Of a stretch of DNA of 64,000 nt, positions 29,047-41,454 are shown piece by piece. The DNA is taken from contig CM064427.1 in assembly GCA_032690845.1 (NCBI GenBank), positions 21,487,164-21,551,163 of the forward strand, read 5' to 3'. The notes beneath the pieces are model-generated. The model saw nothing but the letters and a program-made list of their open reading frames with translations, did not search any database and was not told the DNA's origin. The translations under genes were made by a program, and so were the position numbers. Within the stretch, counting starts at the first letter, position 1. Every line of letters begins with the position of its first letter. The stretch comes from Eleusine coracana subsp. coracana (lineage: Eukaryota > Streptophyta > Magnoliopsida > Poales > Poaceae).

Positions 29047-30486
29047 AAATTTCAGCCAAAACGGACAACCGAGCGAAAAGTTATGCCTGTTTTACCGAAG
29101 GGGTGTCGGAATCGGTTATGAAGAACGCGGGGGTTTGAGTGAAAATCCGAGTCGGGCTTGGGGTCGGGTAGGGATTTTGTTTTGGTGAGGTGGATGCAGC
29201 GGAAAGTGGAATTTGTGAAAATTGGTCCGAGGTGGTGAGGGTGGGTTTAGGGTGGGCATGTTGATCAATCAACCCTAGCACATAAAGCCGACAAAACCAA
29301 GGATGGTGAAGGGGATGGCGGCTAGGGTTGCAAGGGAAACACTACTGACGACAAAAACACAAACTAAACCAGCGACTAAACAAGAACTAGGGTACATACT
29401 CAACACTACGGATTCTGAAATTGAAATATGCAAAGGCTAAACACGTGGTTATGGGCGGGGGAAATTTTTTTTTGGTATTTTCTATGGATGATAGAAAGAA
29501 CACGAAAACAAAAATAAAGGGTAGTGTGAATCTGACGGTGCACCTGAAGCTCTGATTACCACTTGATGTAAACAAGGGTTCCCGATCTTCCAAAAGGTTC
29601 TTGGTAAGTTGATTTGGTCGGAGGCGACACATAAATCGATCCGGCTTCAAAACAGCACGTTCTAAACCCCGCAATCGTAGCACGATGTTTCCTCTGGTTA
29701 TCAACCGTCCAAAGACGATTGACCTCACCGAGAAGGCTATTCCCTGCCTGCGAATCAAGAACACAAGCAAGAACAACGAAGAATGCAACACAATTGCAGA
29801 TGTATGATTAAACTCTCGAAGTTGGGGTCTCACAAACCGATGAACGGCGAAACTGTTTACGAACAAAATTAATCTAAGCAAAACCCGAACCCTAATGGTG
29901 CAGCGGTGGCTGTATATAAAGACCCTAGGGTCGTGCAAGACCCTCTGGACGCGCCCCTAATTGGGCTCAACTAGATACAAAGCCCAAAGGCCAAAAATAG
30001 GCGACGCAGCACCAACACAGATTCTGGACTCTCTCTTGTTTTGATGATTCCCGATGACTCCTGATGAATTTTGACATGAGGCCAGCGGCATTGGAAAGGT
30101 CTTCTCCTTATGTTTCTGTGCATATATAGAACGTCCAAATCCGAGTCCGTATGCGTCCTGGGCGACTGTTTTAGTGAAGACTGGTCCTGGGCGCCAAAAC
30201 AGACTCGAAGTCGGTTTTGATTGGGCCTCCACTTTGGCTTCCAAGCCCTTGCTGGTCCTCCACGTTCCCAACTCCTTCTCCCATCATCTCCTGGTCCTCT
30301 CCATGGTTTCTAATCATAAAATAATCATTAGGTAGCAAACCATTCTCAAAAGTAACATATAGCAAAGAACGTAGGAACGAGCTCACCTCTGAATTTAGTC
30401 GTCGTGCACGAGCTCTAGTCATTGGACCTTGCAAGTCCAGAATTGGAGGAGTGTTGTGTGTATCCATAGGAGTGATGTCCTCATCA
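29047..30486 (-). mobile_element. E1: CRM-like gypsy 5' LTR and leader
   Basis: LTR 29564-30486 (923 bp; starts TGATGAGGACATCACT on the minus strand), PBS 29549-29561 (tggtaatcagagc, an inserted A against the usual iMet PBS), and leader to 29047. The LTR encodes the pol end typical of this group: GPMTRARARRLNSEVSSFL and GGPIKTDFESVLAPRTSLH. No gag follows; the element is broken at 29046. Related to, but a different subfamily from, element C. Confidence 0.75.
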
Positions 30487-30539
30487 CTGATCGTGATCCT
30501 CTGTGGACATGAGGTGCGTAGCTGGTAGTCACATTAGGG

Positions 30540-31865
30540 AAGGCCTCGTACTACTCCTCCATCACTAGTCCCTGTCTCCTCAAAAGGTAATAGATGTATG
30601 GTCCATAGACTAAGTGACGACCTCCATCCCTCTCGGAGATAACCTCCTCCATCTCAGCTACCGTCAAGTCAGTTAAGTCAAAGTGTTGTCTCTGTAGCAT
30701 AGCTGACAGCCCATTGGTGTAGTAGTGTGAACTCCTCCCTGTACCCAGACCTCGGAATGATAGTCCTGGTGACTATCGCCCTAACAACCTTCGCCTCTAT
30801 AGTGAGTCTCGCAGGGCATCTGTCGAACCCTAGTGTGTGAGGTGGCTGAACGGCTATCGACACCATGTCGTCTGGAGTTAGAATATCTCCCTGTGGTCTA
30901 CAGGGCGGAGCCAAATCTCCATAAGCACTCCTATACTGCTGTAAGTCTAAAGCTATCAGTCCTAGTGTAGTTATGAGATCCTATCTGCTCAAGCGCTAGG
31001 GCTCTCCTCTAAACATAAACCAAATCTTAGAACTATCTCTGGCTACCCAAAGTGAGGCATAGAACTCCAGCACTATGTCCTCTCTGAATCTGTAAGGGGT
31101 GGTGATCAGCTCAGCCAGTCTGCGCAAGTAGTCGAAGTATTGTTGCCTGTTTGTGCCAGCTGCCTTCCTCAGAGCCTAGAAGGTCACGTACTGCTATGGC
31201 ACAAACACTCCAAACTTGCCCTTCCTCTGAAGGCTTGTCCAATATCTTTCTCTGCCATCTGGGCCCCTAGGGACGGGAACCCACTGCTCAAACGAAACAA
31301 GGCAACTAGCCTTGACATCCCTGGCGGGAATCTCAAGTATGTCCCTCTCTCCAGCAACAGCTACTAGCCTCTATAGTCTCCTGGTGCACACTGCACACGT
31401 GCAGTGCAGGTCTCCTGCCCAGTGAGCTGTCCTCTGCTATGGTGCTGACTACTGTTGTGGTAGCTTTGGCTGCTCCTCCTCTGAGGCCTCTGACTCTGAC
31501 TCCTCAGAATCAGACTCTCCAGTCTCCTCCTCCTGCTGCCTGGAGGACCCCTGGTCCACAGTTCTCGATAATCCTCTCTAGTGTGAGGTTGGAGTACCCT
31601 GCACCCAAGCTGGGAGTCTGTATACAGCTCTAGGGCAGCTGTCCTCTGCCTAGTGCTTCTCCTGAGACCCTGAGTGTCTCCCTGCCTCCCTATGATCAAC
31701 AAGTCTCCTAGTGCCCTGCGTGACTGCTCCATGGCCTCTAGGTGTTATGCAACACGGCTGGCCTGCTCTATCTCTCTGTCCTGCCTAGTCCTCTTCTTAC
31801 CCTTGCTCTGCACTGGCATCTTGCCCTTGCCCTTATCCTGATCACCTGCTCCTGCCATCACTACT
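30540..31865 (-). pseudogene. Putative plant transposon protein, decayed
   Basis: Minus strand. Starts MAGAGDQDKGKGKMPVQSKG (31865), with a stop at about 31745-31747 before the frame continues (EAMEQSRRALGDLL). Further frames give QQYFDYLRRLAELITTPYRF, REDIVLEFYASLWVARDSSK and FMFRG (31145-31005), then EEFTLLHQWAVSYATETTLT, MEEVISERDGGRHLVYGPYI and YYLLRRQGLVMEE (30750-30567). The order 'EFYA ... fRG ... LLHQ ... lvYGpyI' fits the 'putative plant transposon protein' domain that accompanies some grass LTR elements. Stops and frameshifts make it inactive; parent element not determined. Confidence 0.5.
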
Positions 31866-32599
31866 ACTGACTGAACAACTATCATTGCACACACATAGGT
31901 AGGGATAGGATAAGTATAGAACCTAGTATGATCTACAAGCAAAGCACTGCTAGGAAGGAATGCGTAAAAGAAAACCTACCACTGAATTAAGGACATGATC
32001 ACTAGACAAATATGCAAAGTGACAACATTCAGTATCGACTATATGTGGCTGGTGCGAATCATCTAGTGTATAGTTAGATAATGGTAATTAATCTAATTGT
32101 AGACTAAATGAGAGACAACCCTAGAATTACAATTATCAGATAATTAGGGAATTAACTGCAAACTAGGTTGAGCCAATTAACTAATTAATGCAACTAAAAA
32201 TTGGACTTTGAATCTAATTGCATCAATTAAGAAAATTGCCCGAACAATAGGGCATAACATGATAAAAGGAAGAATGACTCAATACTCTTATGTGTGCACA
32301 CGCGGGCTGGTGGACGTGGCGGCGCGGGCATGACGGCGATTGGCTGAGGCGCACGGTGGCGATGGCTCTTAGCAGCAGCGATTGCAGTGGCTAGCAGTGG
32401 AGGCGGCAGCGCTAGGGCACACGAGAGTGAGCATGGAGGCGCGGGAGTCGACGAGCATGAGAGGAAACACAGTTGCTGGCGCGCGGAAGTCATAGCGGCT
32501 CGGCGGCGAGGGTTCGGGTGACGTCGGTGAGGTGGGGGCGAGTCCTCGTCTTCGGGGCGAACGAGGAAGAGGCCATGGCGATTTTGATTTTGACCTAGG
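31866..32599. other. Leader of the above element; GC-rich stretch, no gene
   Basis: AT-rich to 32270 then GC-rich (32290-32560). No ORF recognised. Probably the 5' leader and LTR part of the element carrying the plant transposon ORF. Confidence 0.3.
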
Positions 32600-33740
32600 G
32601 TCAAAGGTCAGTGAACAGCTGAGATCGAATCAAGGAGCAATCAACGGTCACAGATTTGGAACTATACCGACAGTTCAAACATACTGACTGGATGGTACAG
32701 TCTCTGGACTGAACGGTTCGGTCTACTCCAGGTCTGCTGGCACTCCATACAGACCGGACGGTACGGTCCTCAGGACCATTCTGTCCAGTCTCTATGACCA
32801 AACTGCCTGAGGCACTATACACAATGGCACTGACCGATCTGTATGGTCTAATGATCGGACAGTATGGTCACTACCAGAATTTGGCTGAATCAAGGAATTT
32901 CTCCAATTTCCAAGTGCCCTTTCTTAAGACCCAAATAAACACTAAACTTAGAACATGAAGGGAACTCTAAAACACTCCTTTTCAAATAGTGGCACTCTAT
33001 GGCCTAATAGTTTTCGCAAATGCCAAATGAAGAATCGAGCAAATAAGAACCAAGGCAATTAAGAACCAAATGGGTATGTATGAACCTTTGTCCATGAACC
33101 TCTCGAGTAGATTTAACCTTGGAGTTCATAAGAGCTTGCTCAATGGGCATAAAGCACAATCCTTTTCATTGGTCCCACTTATGGAGATGTATTTTCATAT
33201 TGATCATGAGGCACAAACTTCTCCAAGTGTGACAAGCCTCCTTTGTGTTTCCTATATGATGCACGAAACAAGCATTTTACAAATGCAATGTAATTTAAAC
33301 ATGCCATGTGATTGAAAGCAATATTAAGCAAGACACAAAGGAAACCTAACAATGTCAAGTGTGAACCCCTCCCAATCTTACTCACAATGTCAAGTTTGAA
33401 CCCCTCCCAATCTTACTCACAATAAGCCACACCCTTGCCTTGAGAGAAGCCAAACCACCATCTCAAGCACTCCCCCTTGTTTATAGCTATCTTGAGTGGG
33501 TTAGACATTGACTAATTTTTATGTGTTTTTTTAATTATTTACACATGCATGGATGCAAAACATACTAGTCATAAAGAAGTCCTAGTTACCATGTGATGCA
33601 AGAAAAGAAAAAAAACACTACAACTACCAAGAACAAACACGGATACCTCCCTCATGAGTAGATATGTCGTTGAGGTCCATGTCACTTGTGGTGGACTTCA
33701 CTTGATCTTCAAGTAAACTCCCGGTCCACCACCACCATCA
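32600..33740 (-). other. Copia G3 3' non-coding and LTR-like remnant
   Basis: 32640-32880 has the alternating gaccggacggtac-type repeats seen in copia LTRs at 50510-50830 and 57540-57850. 33080-33480 resembles the post-RNase H region of copia G1 (59110-59480), including gtagatttaaccttg and caatgggcat. No ORF; no clear LTR edge found. Confidence 0.45.
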
Positions 33741-33744
33741 TCTT

Positions 33745-34684
33745 CTAGGTCTTGTTCTTGGGCACCCACTTGTACTTAGTTGACCTCTCAAGGTCAACAA
33801 TGCACTTAGGCACCCATATGCCCTTGATCTTTCTCTTCTTGTTTGGTGGCCCCAATGCCTTTGCTTTCACCTTGCCATCCTTGTCCCTAAAAAGCTTGAA
33901 ATTGGTGTTCTCATGGAACAAGTTAGTATTAGGCAAAATAATGGAACTTCTCACCATAGGGCAATCCTTGATGGTGTGGCCACCTTGCAACACCTCTCGC
34001 AATAGTAGTCATCAACGAGTAGGGCTTAGACTCAAGTAGGAATGGAGTCACTCGTCCCAATGATGTCGATGGCAGCGGGATATGAGCCAAATCCACGGTG
34101 GGAGACATTGTTAATAAGATTCCTCCCAAGAATCTCCTTGTGGATGGTTGTACCACGTGTGAGCCTCTCAAAGCCGTCCATCACCATCTTCCTCTCTACC
34201 TTGAGCTGATGATATTCCTTCAAAACGAAGGGCTCAAGAGAAAAAGCGTCGTTCGAGGTGGTTAGTTAATCACACATAGTAGAAGCATCGCTCTTTGATG
34301 AACTAGAGAAGGGAGAGGCAGGGTTATCAACATTGATGGACTCAAAAGTAAGATCAAGGGCCTCATACTTTGCATGTAGCTCTACATGATCACCCTTTTG
34401 TTTGTCATAACTCTAGTTTAGGGCCTCATAAGAAGTGACAAGGTCCTTGAGCTCACTCACAGGCTTGCTCAAGCATACTCCAAAGCTTGGCGCAGGAGAG
34501 CTCCTCATCGCTGTCATCGCTGCTCTCATCCTCACTCTCCCCAAGTTGGCTCATGGCCATCAGGCACGTGGGAGGTGGAGGAAGGGCTTAAGGTAGAGTG
34601 GTCTTCACCATGGCTATACCGGCCACTTCTTCATCTTCACTTGAGGAAGAGGATGCTTCACTTGATTTGTCACTTGTCCACTCA
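33745..34684 (-). pseudogene. Copia G3 gag, 3' part
   Basis: Minus frames include FERLTRGTTIHKEILGRN, a degenerate second knuckle (HTIKDCP), FRDKDGKVKAKALGPPNKKR and KIKGIWVPKCIV. Nearer 34560-34500 is LMAMSQLGESEDESSDDSDE. Stops and frame changes throughout. This is the end of SIRE-type Gag before protease. Confidence 0.55.
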
Positions 34685-34689
34685 CCAAC

Positions 34690-36220
34690 TGTTGACTTTT
34701 GCTAAGCCATATTAATAAATCATTCCCGGCACGGGGCCAGAAACGGTTCACTAATATGTCCCAGAGTCAAGTAGGTAAAATCCGCAAGCGCACGGAGAAT
34801 ACCGCTGTAGCATTTCACCCGGAAGTATTCAGGGTATCGTATTTGTTTATCCCAAAGGAAGGTTATGATCAAGAAGCGTTACTAACATATAAGATCATGT
34901 TAACAATTAGCAAGGATATCTAACCAAGACAGGCGGGTACATGATAATAACCGGGTAGTGTGACACACACAGAAGATTCCTACTAAATAAATAAAGTCTA
35001 GTGGAGGAAAGACTAGGCTAAGCTACTCCTACTATACATTCCTATACAGTTGCATAATCTAAGTAGAATACATACAGACCCACACTCAGGTTCAGCAGTC
35101 AATAGTATAGCACTTCAGGCATGGACTTACCCCTGCATCCACAGGCGACTTCCGCCAAGAGCCTACGCACTAGCCTAGCGGAGAGGATTTCAAAGGACGG
35201 ACAGGGCTGTCACCACCTGCCGCCTACCTCAACGAACCAGTAGACTAACGAATAATTGATGCAAATCAGTCACCCAAGTACCATACTTGCATGACCAAAG
35301 AGCACTCTGCCCCTCCGCGATTACTATTAACGAGGCAGAGCTACTGTACGAATACGATCACCAAACCCATGCTATACTTTATCAGCTAAAACTAAGCATA
35401 GAGACTATAACATATAAACTAGACTATAGTGACAGTATATAACTAGCATGACAATAGTAGTATAATAAATATAAACTACTATCACACAAGTAGACTATAC
35501 TATCACATATATGGATCACAATATCAAACAAGAAACTCATGACCCAAGCACAACTATATAGAATATATATATATATTGATAAGAGCAAAGTCTTACAAAA
35601 GGGAAAAGATACAAGAGCCATACCAATTCCAAGTGAAGACTTGGGACTAGAGAGCTCTAGACTCAGCCTAACTCTACTAAAACTCCAAGAACTACTACTA
35701 GCAAGAGAGAAATGCTTCTTGTGGTGTGTGTTGAGTGTGAAGGCACACCCTCCTATTTATAGCCTCAATAGGTCAGCAAGGGAGAGTAACCGCCACGGAA
35801 GGCATCTCAAACCGTCATCAGGAGTCGCGCAGGAGCCAACACGTGGAAGCCCAGGCGGAGAGGGCGCCCGGCCGGGTCGGCCGACCTGGGGGTGGCCCCT
35901 CCTGGCCTGTGCTTTCTCCGGGTGGCTGTCCTATGGGCCCTGACGTCGGTTTGCACGGTATTACAGGGAGTTACATCGGTTAAGTGCTGAAAATGGGCCC
36001 TTCAATCCGTGTGACGTCCATGTGGCACTCTCTGATTGGTCGAAAGTGTGTTTTCTTGCCTTTTGAGGTGTTTCCTTCACATTTCCTCCTGCATGCACAA
36101 AGTTCTCCAAGTACAAGTGGAACTATATTATTGTGTTAAAGCATGCGTGTATGAAATGCCAAATTCTCCTTTATTTGATTATAGTTGACGGTTAAAAATG
36201 GTACTTAACAGCCGTTAACA
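34690..36220 (-). repeat. Family A LTR 3 (outer left)
   Basis: 1531 bp. Starts TGTTGAC and ends GTTAACA instead of GTCAACA at 36220. One U3 palindrome. Confidence 0.95.
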
Positions 36221-36338
36221 AACTCCCCCAAGCTTACGCTTTGCTCGTCCCGAAGCAAAGATAAACTTAAGTTGTTGATCAGGAGTTGCTACAATGTCCT
36301 ACTCCTCAATAATACTATGCGCACAACAAAGAAATGCT
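36221..36338 (-). other. 118-bp remnant body between two LTRs
   Basis: About 111 bp equal the extreme 3' internal end (PPT side) and the last 7 bp (aaatgct) equal the leader next to the PBS. The join occurs at a shared AG. PBS, gag-pro and ORF2 are all deleted. Confidence 0.8.
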
Positions 36339-37888
36339 TGTTGACTTTTGCTAAGCCATATTAATAAATCATTCCCGGCACGGGGCCAGAAATGGTTCAC
36401 TAATATGTCCCAGAGTCAAGTAGGTAAAATCCGCAAGCGCACGGAGAATACCGCTGTAGCATTTCACCCGGAAGTATTCAGGGTATCGTATTTGTTTATC
36501 CCAAAGGAAGGTTATGATCAAGAAGCGTTACTAACATATAAGATCATGTTAACAATTAGCAAGGATATCTAACCAAGACAGGCGGGTACATGATAATAAC
36601 CGGGTAGTGTGACACACACAGAAGATTCCTACTAAATAAATAAAGTCTAGTGGAGGAAAGACTAGGCTAAGCTACTCCTACTATACATTCCTATACAGTT
36701 GCATAGCCTAAGTAGAATACATACAGACCCACACTCAGGTTCAGCAGTCAATAGTATAGCACTTCAGGCACGGACTTACCCCTGCATCCACAGGCGACTT
36801 CCGCCAAGAGCCTACGCACTAGCCTAGCGGGGAGGATTTCAAAGGACGGACAGGGCTGTCACCACCTGCCGCCTACCTCAACGAACCAGTAGACTAATGA
36901 ATAATTGATGCAAATCAGTCACCCAAATACCATACTTGCATGACCAAAGAGCACTCTGCCCCTCCGCGATTACTATTAACGAGGCAGAGCTACCGTACGA
37001 ATACGATCACCAAACCCATGCTATACTTTATCAGCTAAAACTAAGCATAGAGACTATAACATATAAACTAGACTATAGTGACGGTATATAACTAGCATGA
37101 CAATAGTAGTATAATAAATATAAACTACTATCACACAAGTAGACTATACTATCACATATATGGATCACAATATCAAACAAGAAACTCATGACCCAAGCAC
37201 AACTATATAGAAAATATATATATATTGATAAGAGCAAAGTCTTAGAAAAGGGAAAAGATACAAGAGCCATACCAATTCCAAGTGAAGACTTGGGACTAGA
37301 GAGCTCTAGACTCAGCCTAACTCCACTAAAACTCCAAGAACTACTACTAGCAAGAGAGAAATGCTTCTTGTGGTGTGTGTTGAGTGTGAAGGCACACCCT
37401 CCTATTTATAGCCTCAATAGGTCGGCAAGGGAGAGTAACCGCCACGGAAGGCATCTCAAACCGTCATCAGGAGTCGCGGAGGAGCCAACACGTGGAAGCC
37501 CAGGCGGAGAGGGCGCCCGGCCGGGTCGGCCGACCTGACCAGGTCGGCCGACCTGGGGGGTGGCCCCTCCTGGCCTGTGCTTTCTCCGGGTGGCTGTCCT
37601 GTGGGCCCTGACGTCGGTTTGCGCGGTATTACAGGGAGTTACGTCGGTTAAGTGCTGAAAATGGGCCCTTCAATCCGTGTGACGTCCATGTGGCACTCTC
37701 TGATTGGTCGAAAGTGTGTTTTCTTGCCTTTTGAGGTGTTTCCTTCACATTTCCTCCTGCATGCACAAAGTTCTCCAAGTACAAGTGGAACTATATTATT
37801 GTGCTAAAGCATGCGTGTATGAAATGCCAAATTCTCCTTTATTTGAGTATAGTTGACGGTTAAAAATGGTACTTAACAGCCATCAACA
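36339..37888 (-). repeat. Family A LTR 4 (middle)
   Basis: 1550 bp, two U3 palindromes (about 37525-37555). It serves as the 5' LTR of the 118-bp body and the 3' LTR of the full body. Confidence 0.95.
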
Positions 37889-37906
37889 AACTCCCCCAAG
37901 CTTACC
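37889..37906 (-). other. Terminal polypurine tract, copy 2
   Basis: The minus strand reads gggtaagcttgggggagtt directly before the LTR. Its core AAGCTTGGGGGAG is repeated at 39212-39224. Confidence 0.75.
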
Positions 37907-39211
37907 CTTTGCTCGTCCCGAAGCAAAGATAAACTTAAGTTGTTGATCAGGAGTTGCTACAATGTCCTACTCCTCAATAATACTATGCGCACAACAAAGT
38001 ACTCTTCCTAGAATTAAATATGTTGGCACATAACTTACCCATTTACCTCGATCCATGGGGCTTTTACACCTCATTGTCTTGGGCGGTTGAGAGATAGAAC
38101 AATTGCAGGGCACCAATCACTTGCTCAAATGATTCTCTCGGATCACTCAATATGTGTATGATTCCTCACCAAGGCAAAGTGTTGCCTATAATCACCTACT
38201 TCTAAATAAGGCTTTATGTGGAGCTCAAGGTAGGGATATATGAGGCACTCATGTTCACATAATATTGCTATGTCAAAAGACCGGATCCAAGAAAAACATC
38301 AATTCAAACAATCTTGATCAAGATGTGCATGTGTGTGGGAGAATGGAGGAATGGTGGATGGGAAGAAATAACTCCTTTTTGAATTTTCCTTCTCTCTTTT
38401 GGAGTTTCTAGGCTATGGCTATCTTTTGCTTGCTCTCTTTTTTGAGCATTTTTTTTTCTTTTCTTTTTGCATAGCCATAGTCCTAGTTTGCAATGAATAC
38501 TTTGAGAGAGGAATTTTGCAATGGATATATGGAGTGTTTCTTTGGATGGATGGATGGATAGTGGCTTTCTTCCGGTGTAGAAGAATAGCTCACGGTGGAT
38601 ATGGTGGATATGGTGGATGCTATCTTCTTGATTTAGAAGGATAGCTCATGGCGGTGGATGTGTGTATATGATCTTGATCAAGAAAGCATGAAAAGGGTTC
38701 TACTAGGGTCACAACAATTTTGACTAAGCTCAATGTGAAACAAGCAGCATATGTGTAAAGGTTTTCAAATGTAAACACTACATATGGCTGTGGTGGGAAT
38801 TTCATCATTGAGGAACTTATCAATTTGTCATTTTGAAAAATAAAACTCCGGAATTCAAGCTTTACGGTGAGCAAGATCATAGCAGCCCTATCTATCATAT
38901 CATACCTCTCAACAACTTAGAACTAGAGAATGCATATGCTACCCACAAGATTCAAGTTCAAGGCAAGATTTACCAACAAATCTAACTCTTGAGAGAGTAC
39001 TAAGTTGTAAACTAGCATTAGAGAGGAATAAAGGACAGAGCAACTATTCATCATCTCAACATAGGAAAATTATACACATTCATACCGCGCATGAAAAGGG
39101 GAAATATTTTTGTTCTTTTTATGTTTTGCAAATTTTTATGGTTTTCAGATTTAGCAAATGCAAGAAATAAAGGGAAGGGGAAAGATACAAGTTACCGTGA
39201 GAAGGGAGGTC
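37907..39211 (-). other. Family A 3' non-coding region, copy 2
   Basis: Matches 13913-15274. It has a short GGATATGGT expansion near 38598-38618 relative to copy 1. Confidence 0.7.
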
Positions 39212-39224
39212 CTCCCCCAAGCTT
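39212..39224 (-). other. Central polypurine-tract-like motif, copy 2
   Basis: AAGCTTGGGGGAG on the minus strand, identical to the terminal PPT core and placed just after the ORF2 stop. Confidence 0.55.
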
Positions 39225-39232
39225 GTTCTTGC

Positions 39233-40723
39233 TCATATCTGCTGGTTCGGGTCGTAGCCTTGGGAGCGGAAGAAGGCATCCCAATTGCTCTGATTCTGAG
39301 CCATCATCGCGTTCAGCTGGCGGAATTGGATGTCGCTGAAATTCTGCCATTGCTGGGTGTCGGCGACATGTTGCGTGAGAGTTTGTTGCATGCTCTCGGT
39401 GCGCAAATCAATGTCATTCACCCTCCTTGTCAACTCGGCCATCCCATAGTTGAGTTCACGGAACCCACGGGATGAGAATGACCGAGTGGCAAAGGATGGC
39501 GGTCCGCTTGAACTTGATGATGTCTGCATGGGGTAATCGTACTGATATTCCCATGCTCCGGCCTGCCATGTTGATGCACCCGCCTCGTCTTGTGGCGGGG
39601 GCTGCTCCCATACCGGATCTCCGGTCGGAGTGTGAAACTCCGGTGTAGGCTCCATATGCCTACGGGAACGTGTCGGTCGCCCTGAAACACTATGCCTGCG
39701 AACTTCTCCCACTGGCTCAAGTGGGAGGGTTAGTGCCCGACAGTGATACAAACGAAGACCCGGGTTAGGTAACGGGAATTCATTTGTATACCCGGGAAAG
39801 TGATAGATCAAGGTATTATTTGGACCATGTTTCAAAGTATGTCCTTGCACAAAATAGTCCTCGCCTAGAAATTCTCTATCTACCGTCAAATATTCAACAT
39901 GAACATTCTCAAGCAGACCACACTTCTGCGCAATGCGAGTAACTAAAGAGGTGCACTCAATTGGTCCTGTCAACTTTATATTGTCTAACCATTGATCAAT
40001 CATGCATTCTGCGGGTGACACCCTAATTTTCTTAACCATGGCATAAAGTATTTTCAATTCATCTTGCCGGACAACCCTAATGTCACCTCGAGGAAACAAG
40101 GTCATAGCCAACCACACATGCATAAATCTAAGTGTAGGATTATGGATGGCACTTGTTCTAGGCTTGGGACCCCACTCGTTTCCGGAAATCTTTTTCCAAA
40201 AACTTTCTTTATGGAACCCCTTTAGCGCTTTATCTAAGTCTAGCCTACATTTAGGATTTAGACCTAGCATAGCATGAAGATCACCCCATGTGACCAAACG
40301 CTTTTGCCCAAACAAGCGAAAAGAAATGCCTTCATCATACTTTCTAAGGGTGCATAAAAACTGCATAGTAAGCAAACGAGAACCCGGCTCATCTACTTCT
40401 ACGAAATTTAGCCAACCCATAGTGCGAAAAATAGAGGCAAATTCTTCTCTCATACCTATTTTCTCGAGGAAGTCCGGATCGAAGCGTCGGGTGTGGGCGA
40501 ATGGCCGTTCTCTCATGAGCGTGATGGCTTGGCCCTCGCGGTCGTCCTTGATGTCGAGATGCTTCTCGGTGATGAGCAAGGCCGGCCTTTCCTCCGGAAT
40601 TTCAGCTTCGGGGTCACCATGCCCCGGACTTGGTGTGAACTCGACGGAGGATGCTTGACTCGTGCTTGCACGAGTGCTTTTTCTCCGCTTGATTCCGGCG
40701 ACTTGCTTCATTCGGTTGAACAT
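39233..40723 (-). CDS. ATHILA ORF-1-like protein (family A ORF2), copy 2
   Basis: Intact, 496 residues from MFNRMKQVAG, the same length as copy 1 with about ten amino-acid differences (for example K to Q at residue 7, K to E in DFLEKIGM, S to Y in WEYQYDY). The frame is open for 69 more codons upstream, but that part reads through the leader and TATA-side sequence and is not open in copy 1 in the same way. ORF2 is the only ORF intact in both family-A copies. Confidence 0.8.
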   Translation of the reverse strand: MFNRMKQVAGIKRRKSTRASTSQASSVEFTPSPGHGDPEAEIPEERPALLITEKHLDIKDDREGQAITLMRERPFAHTRRFDPDFLEKIGMREEFASIFRTMGWLNFVEVDEPGSRLLTMQFLCTLRKYDEGISFRLFGQKRLVTWGDLHAMLGLNPKCRLDLDKALKGFHKESFWKKISGNEWGPKPRTSAIHNPTLRFMHVWLAMTLFPRGDIRVVRQDELKILYAMVKKIRVSPAECMIDQWLDNIKLTGPIECTSLVTRIAQKCGLLENVHVEYLTVDREFLGEDYFVQGHTLKHGPNNTLIYHFPGYTNEFPLPNPGLRLYHCRALTLPLEPVGEVRRHSVSGRPTRSRRHMEPTPEFHTPTGDPVWEQPPPQDEAGASTWQAGAWEYQYDYPMQTSSSSSGPPSFATRSFSSRGFRELNYGMAELTRRVNDIDLRTESMQQTLTQHVADTQQWQNFSDIQFRQLNAMMAQNQSNWDAFFRSQGYDPNQQI

Positions 40724-40983
40724 GGCTGCACACAAGAACAAAAACAAGATCGAACAAGTGTTCGGGTGAGCGTTAGTGAAAACGACAAACCCGAGCTTCT
40801 CCGAAATTGGTTTTCTTCTCACAACAACTTGCAAATGCACTAAAACAGAGGGGAAATATTTTTTTTTGGGTTTTTGGGGCTGTAGTAAAGTTGAAGAACA
40901 CGAAATTTTGGGAGAGCAACAAGTGAGCAAAGGAGGGGAGTGAAAGATGAGCTTGGAGTGATGAAGCTCCTCCTCCTGGGCGG

Positions 40984-41165
40984 TTTATAGCCAAGGAAGC
41001 AAGATGGCCGTTAGAAAGGGACAGAGCAACGGCCATATAGCCGTTGGGAGAAAGGAGCACAGGAAAAGGTGGGGCCAGGGGGTCGGCCGACCCCACCAGG
41101 TCGGCCGACCTTGCAGGTGGGCCTCCTGGCAGCCCCCTTTTTCCTATGTGTTCCCCAACGGCTAG
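40984..41165 (-). promoter_or_regulatory. Internal U3-like promoter, copy 2
   Basis: Palindromes GGTCGGCCGACC at 41099-41110 and 41081-41092, again 18 bp apart, with TATAAA (40989-40984 on minus) about 92 bp downstream. The outer arms (ccgttggg at 41041, ccccaacggct at 41155-41165) are kept with one change. Confidence 0.6.
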
Positions 41166-41454
41166 GGGATTTGTCCCCTGCTGCCTTTTTGCTCAAAAAG
41201 CTCGACAAAAAATCTTTTCAAAATGGAAAGCCCAAAAACCTATTTTCTAAATTTTCAAAAATGCAAATGAGTTTTGAAAAATTCCAAGGTGGCTGGAAAA
41301 ATTCAAAAATGCAGAAATGCAGTGGTCGGGAAAAATCAAAATGTGGTGGAAAGCAAATATGCAATTAAAAGAGCAAATATGGATAACTACCGGTTTAACC
41401 TCCCGGCGAGGACTCACCTTTTAAAGTCCGACGAGCGGGACTTTTCTCCGGCGT

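Noticed and set aside
29564..30486. Centromere location, suggested by CRM-like LTRs
   Set aside because: No satellite array is seen, and the copies are truncated and few. Family resemblance alone does not place the window.
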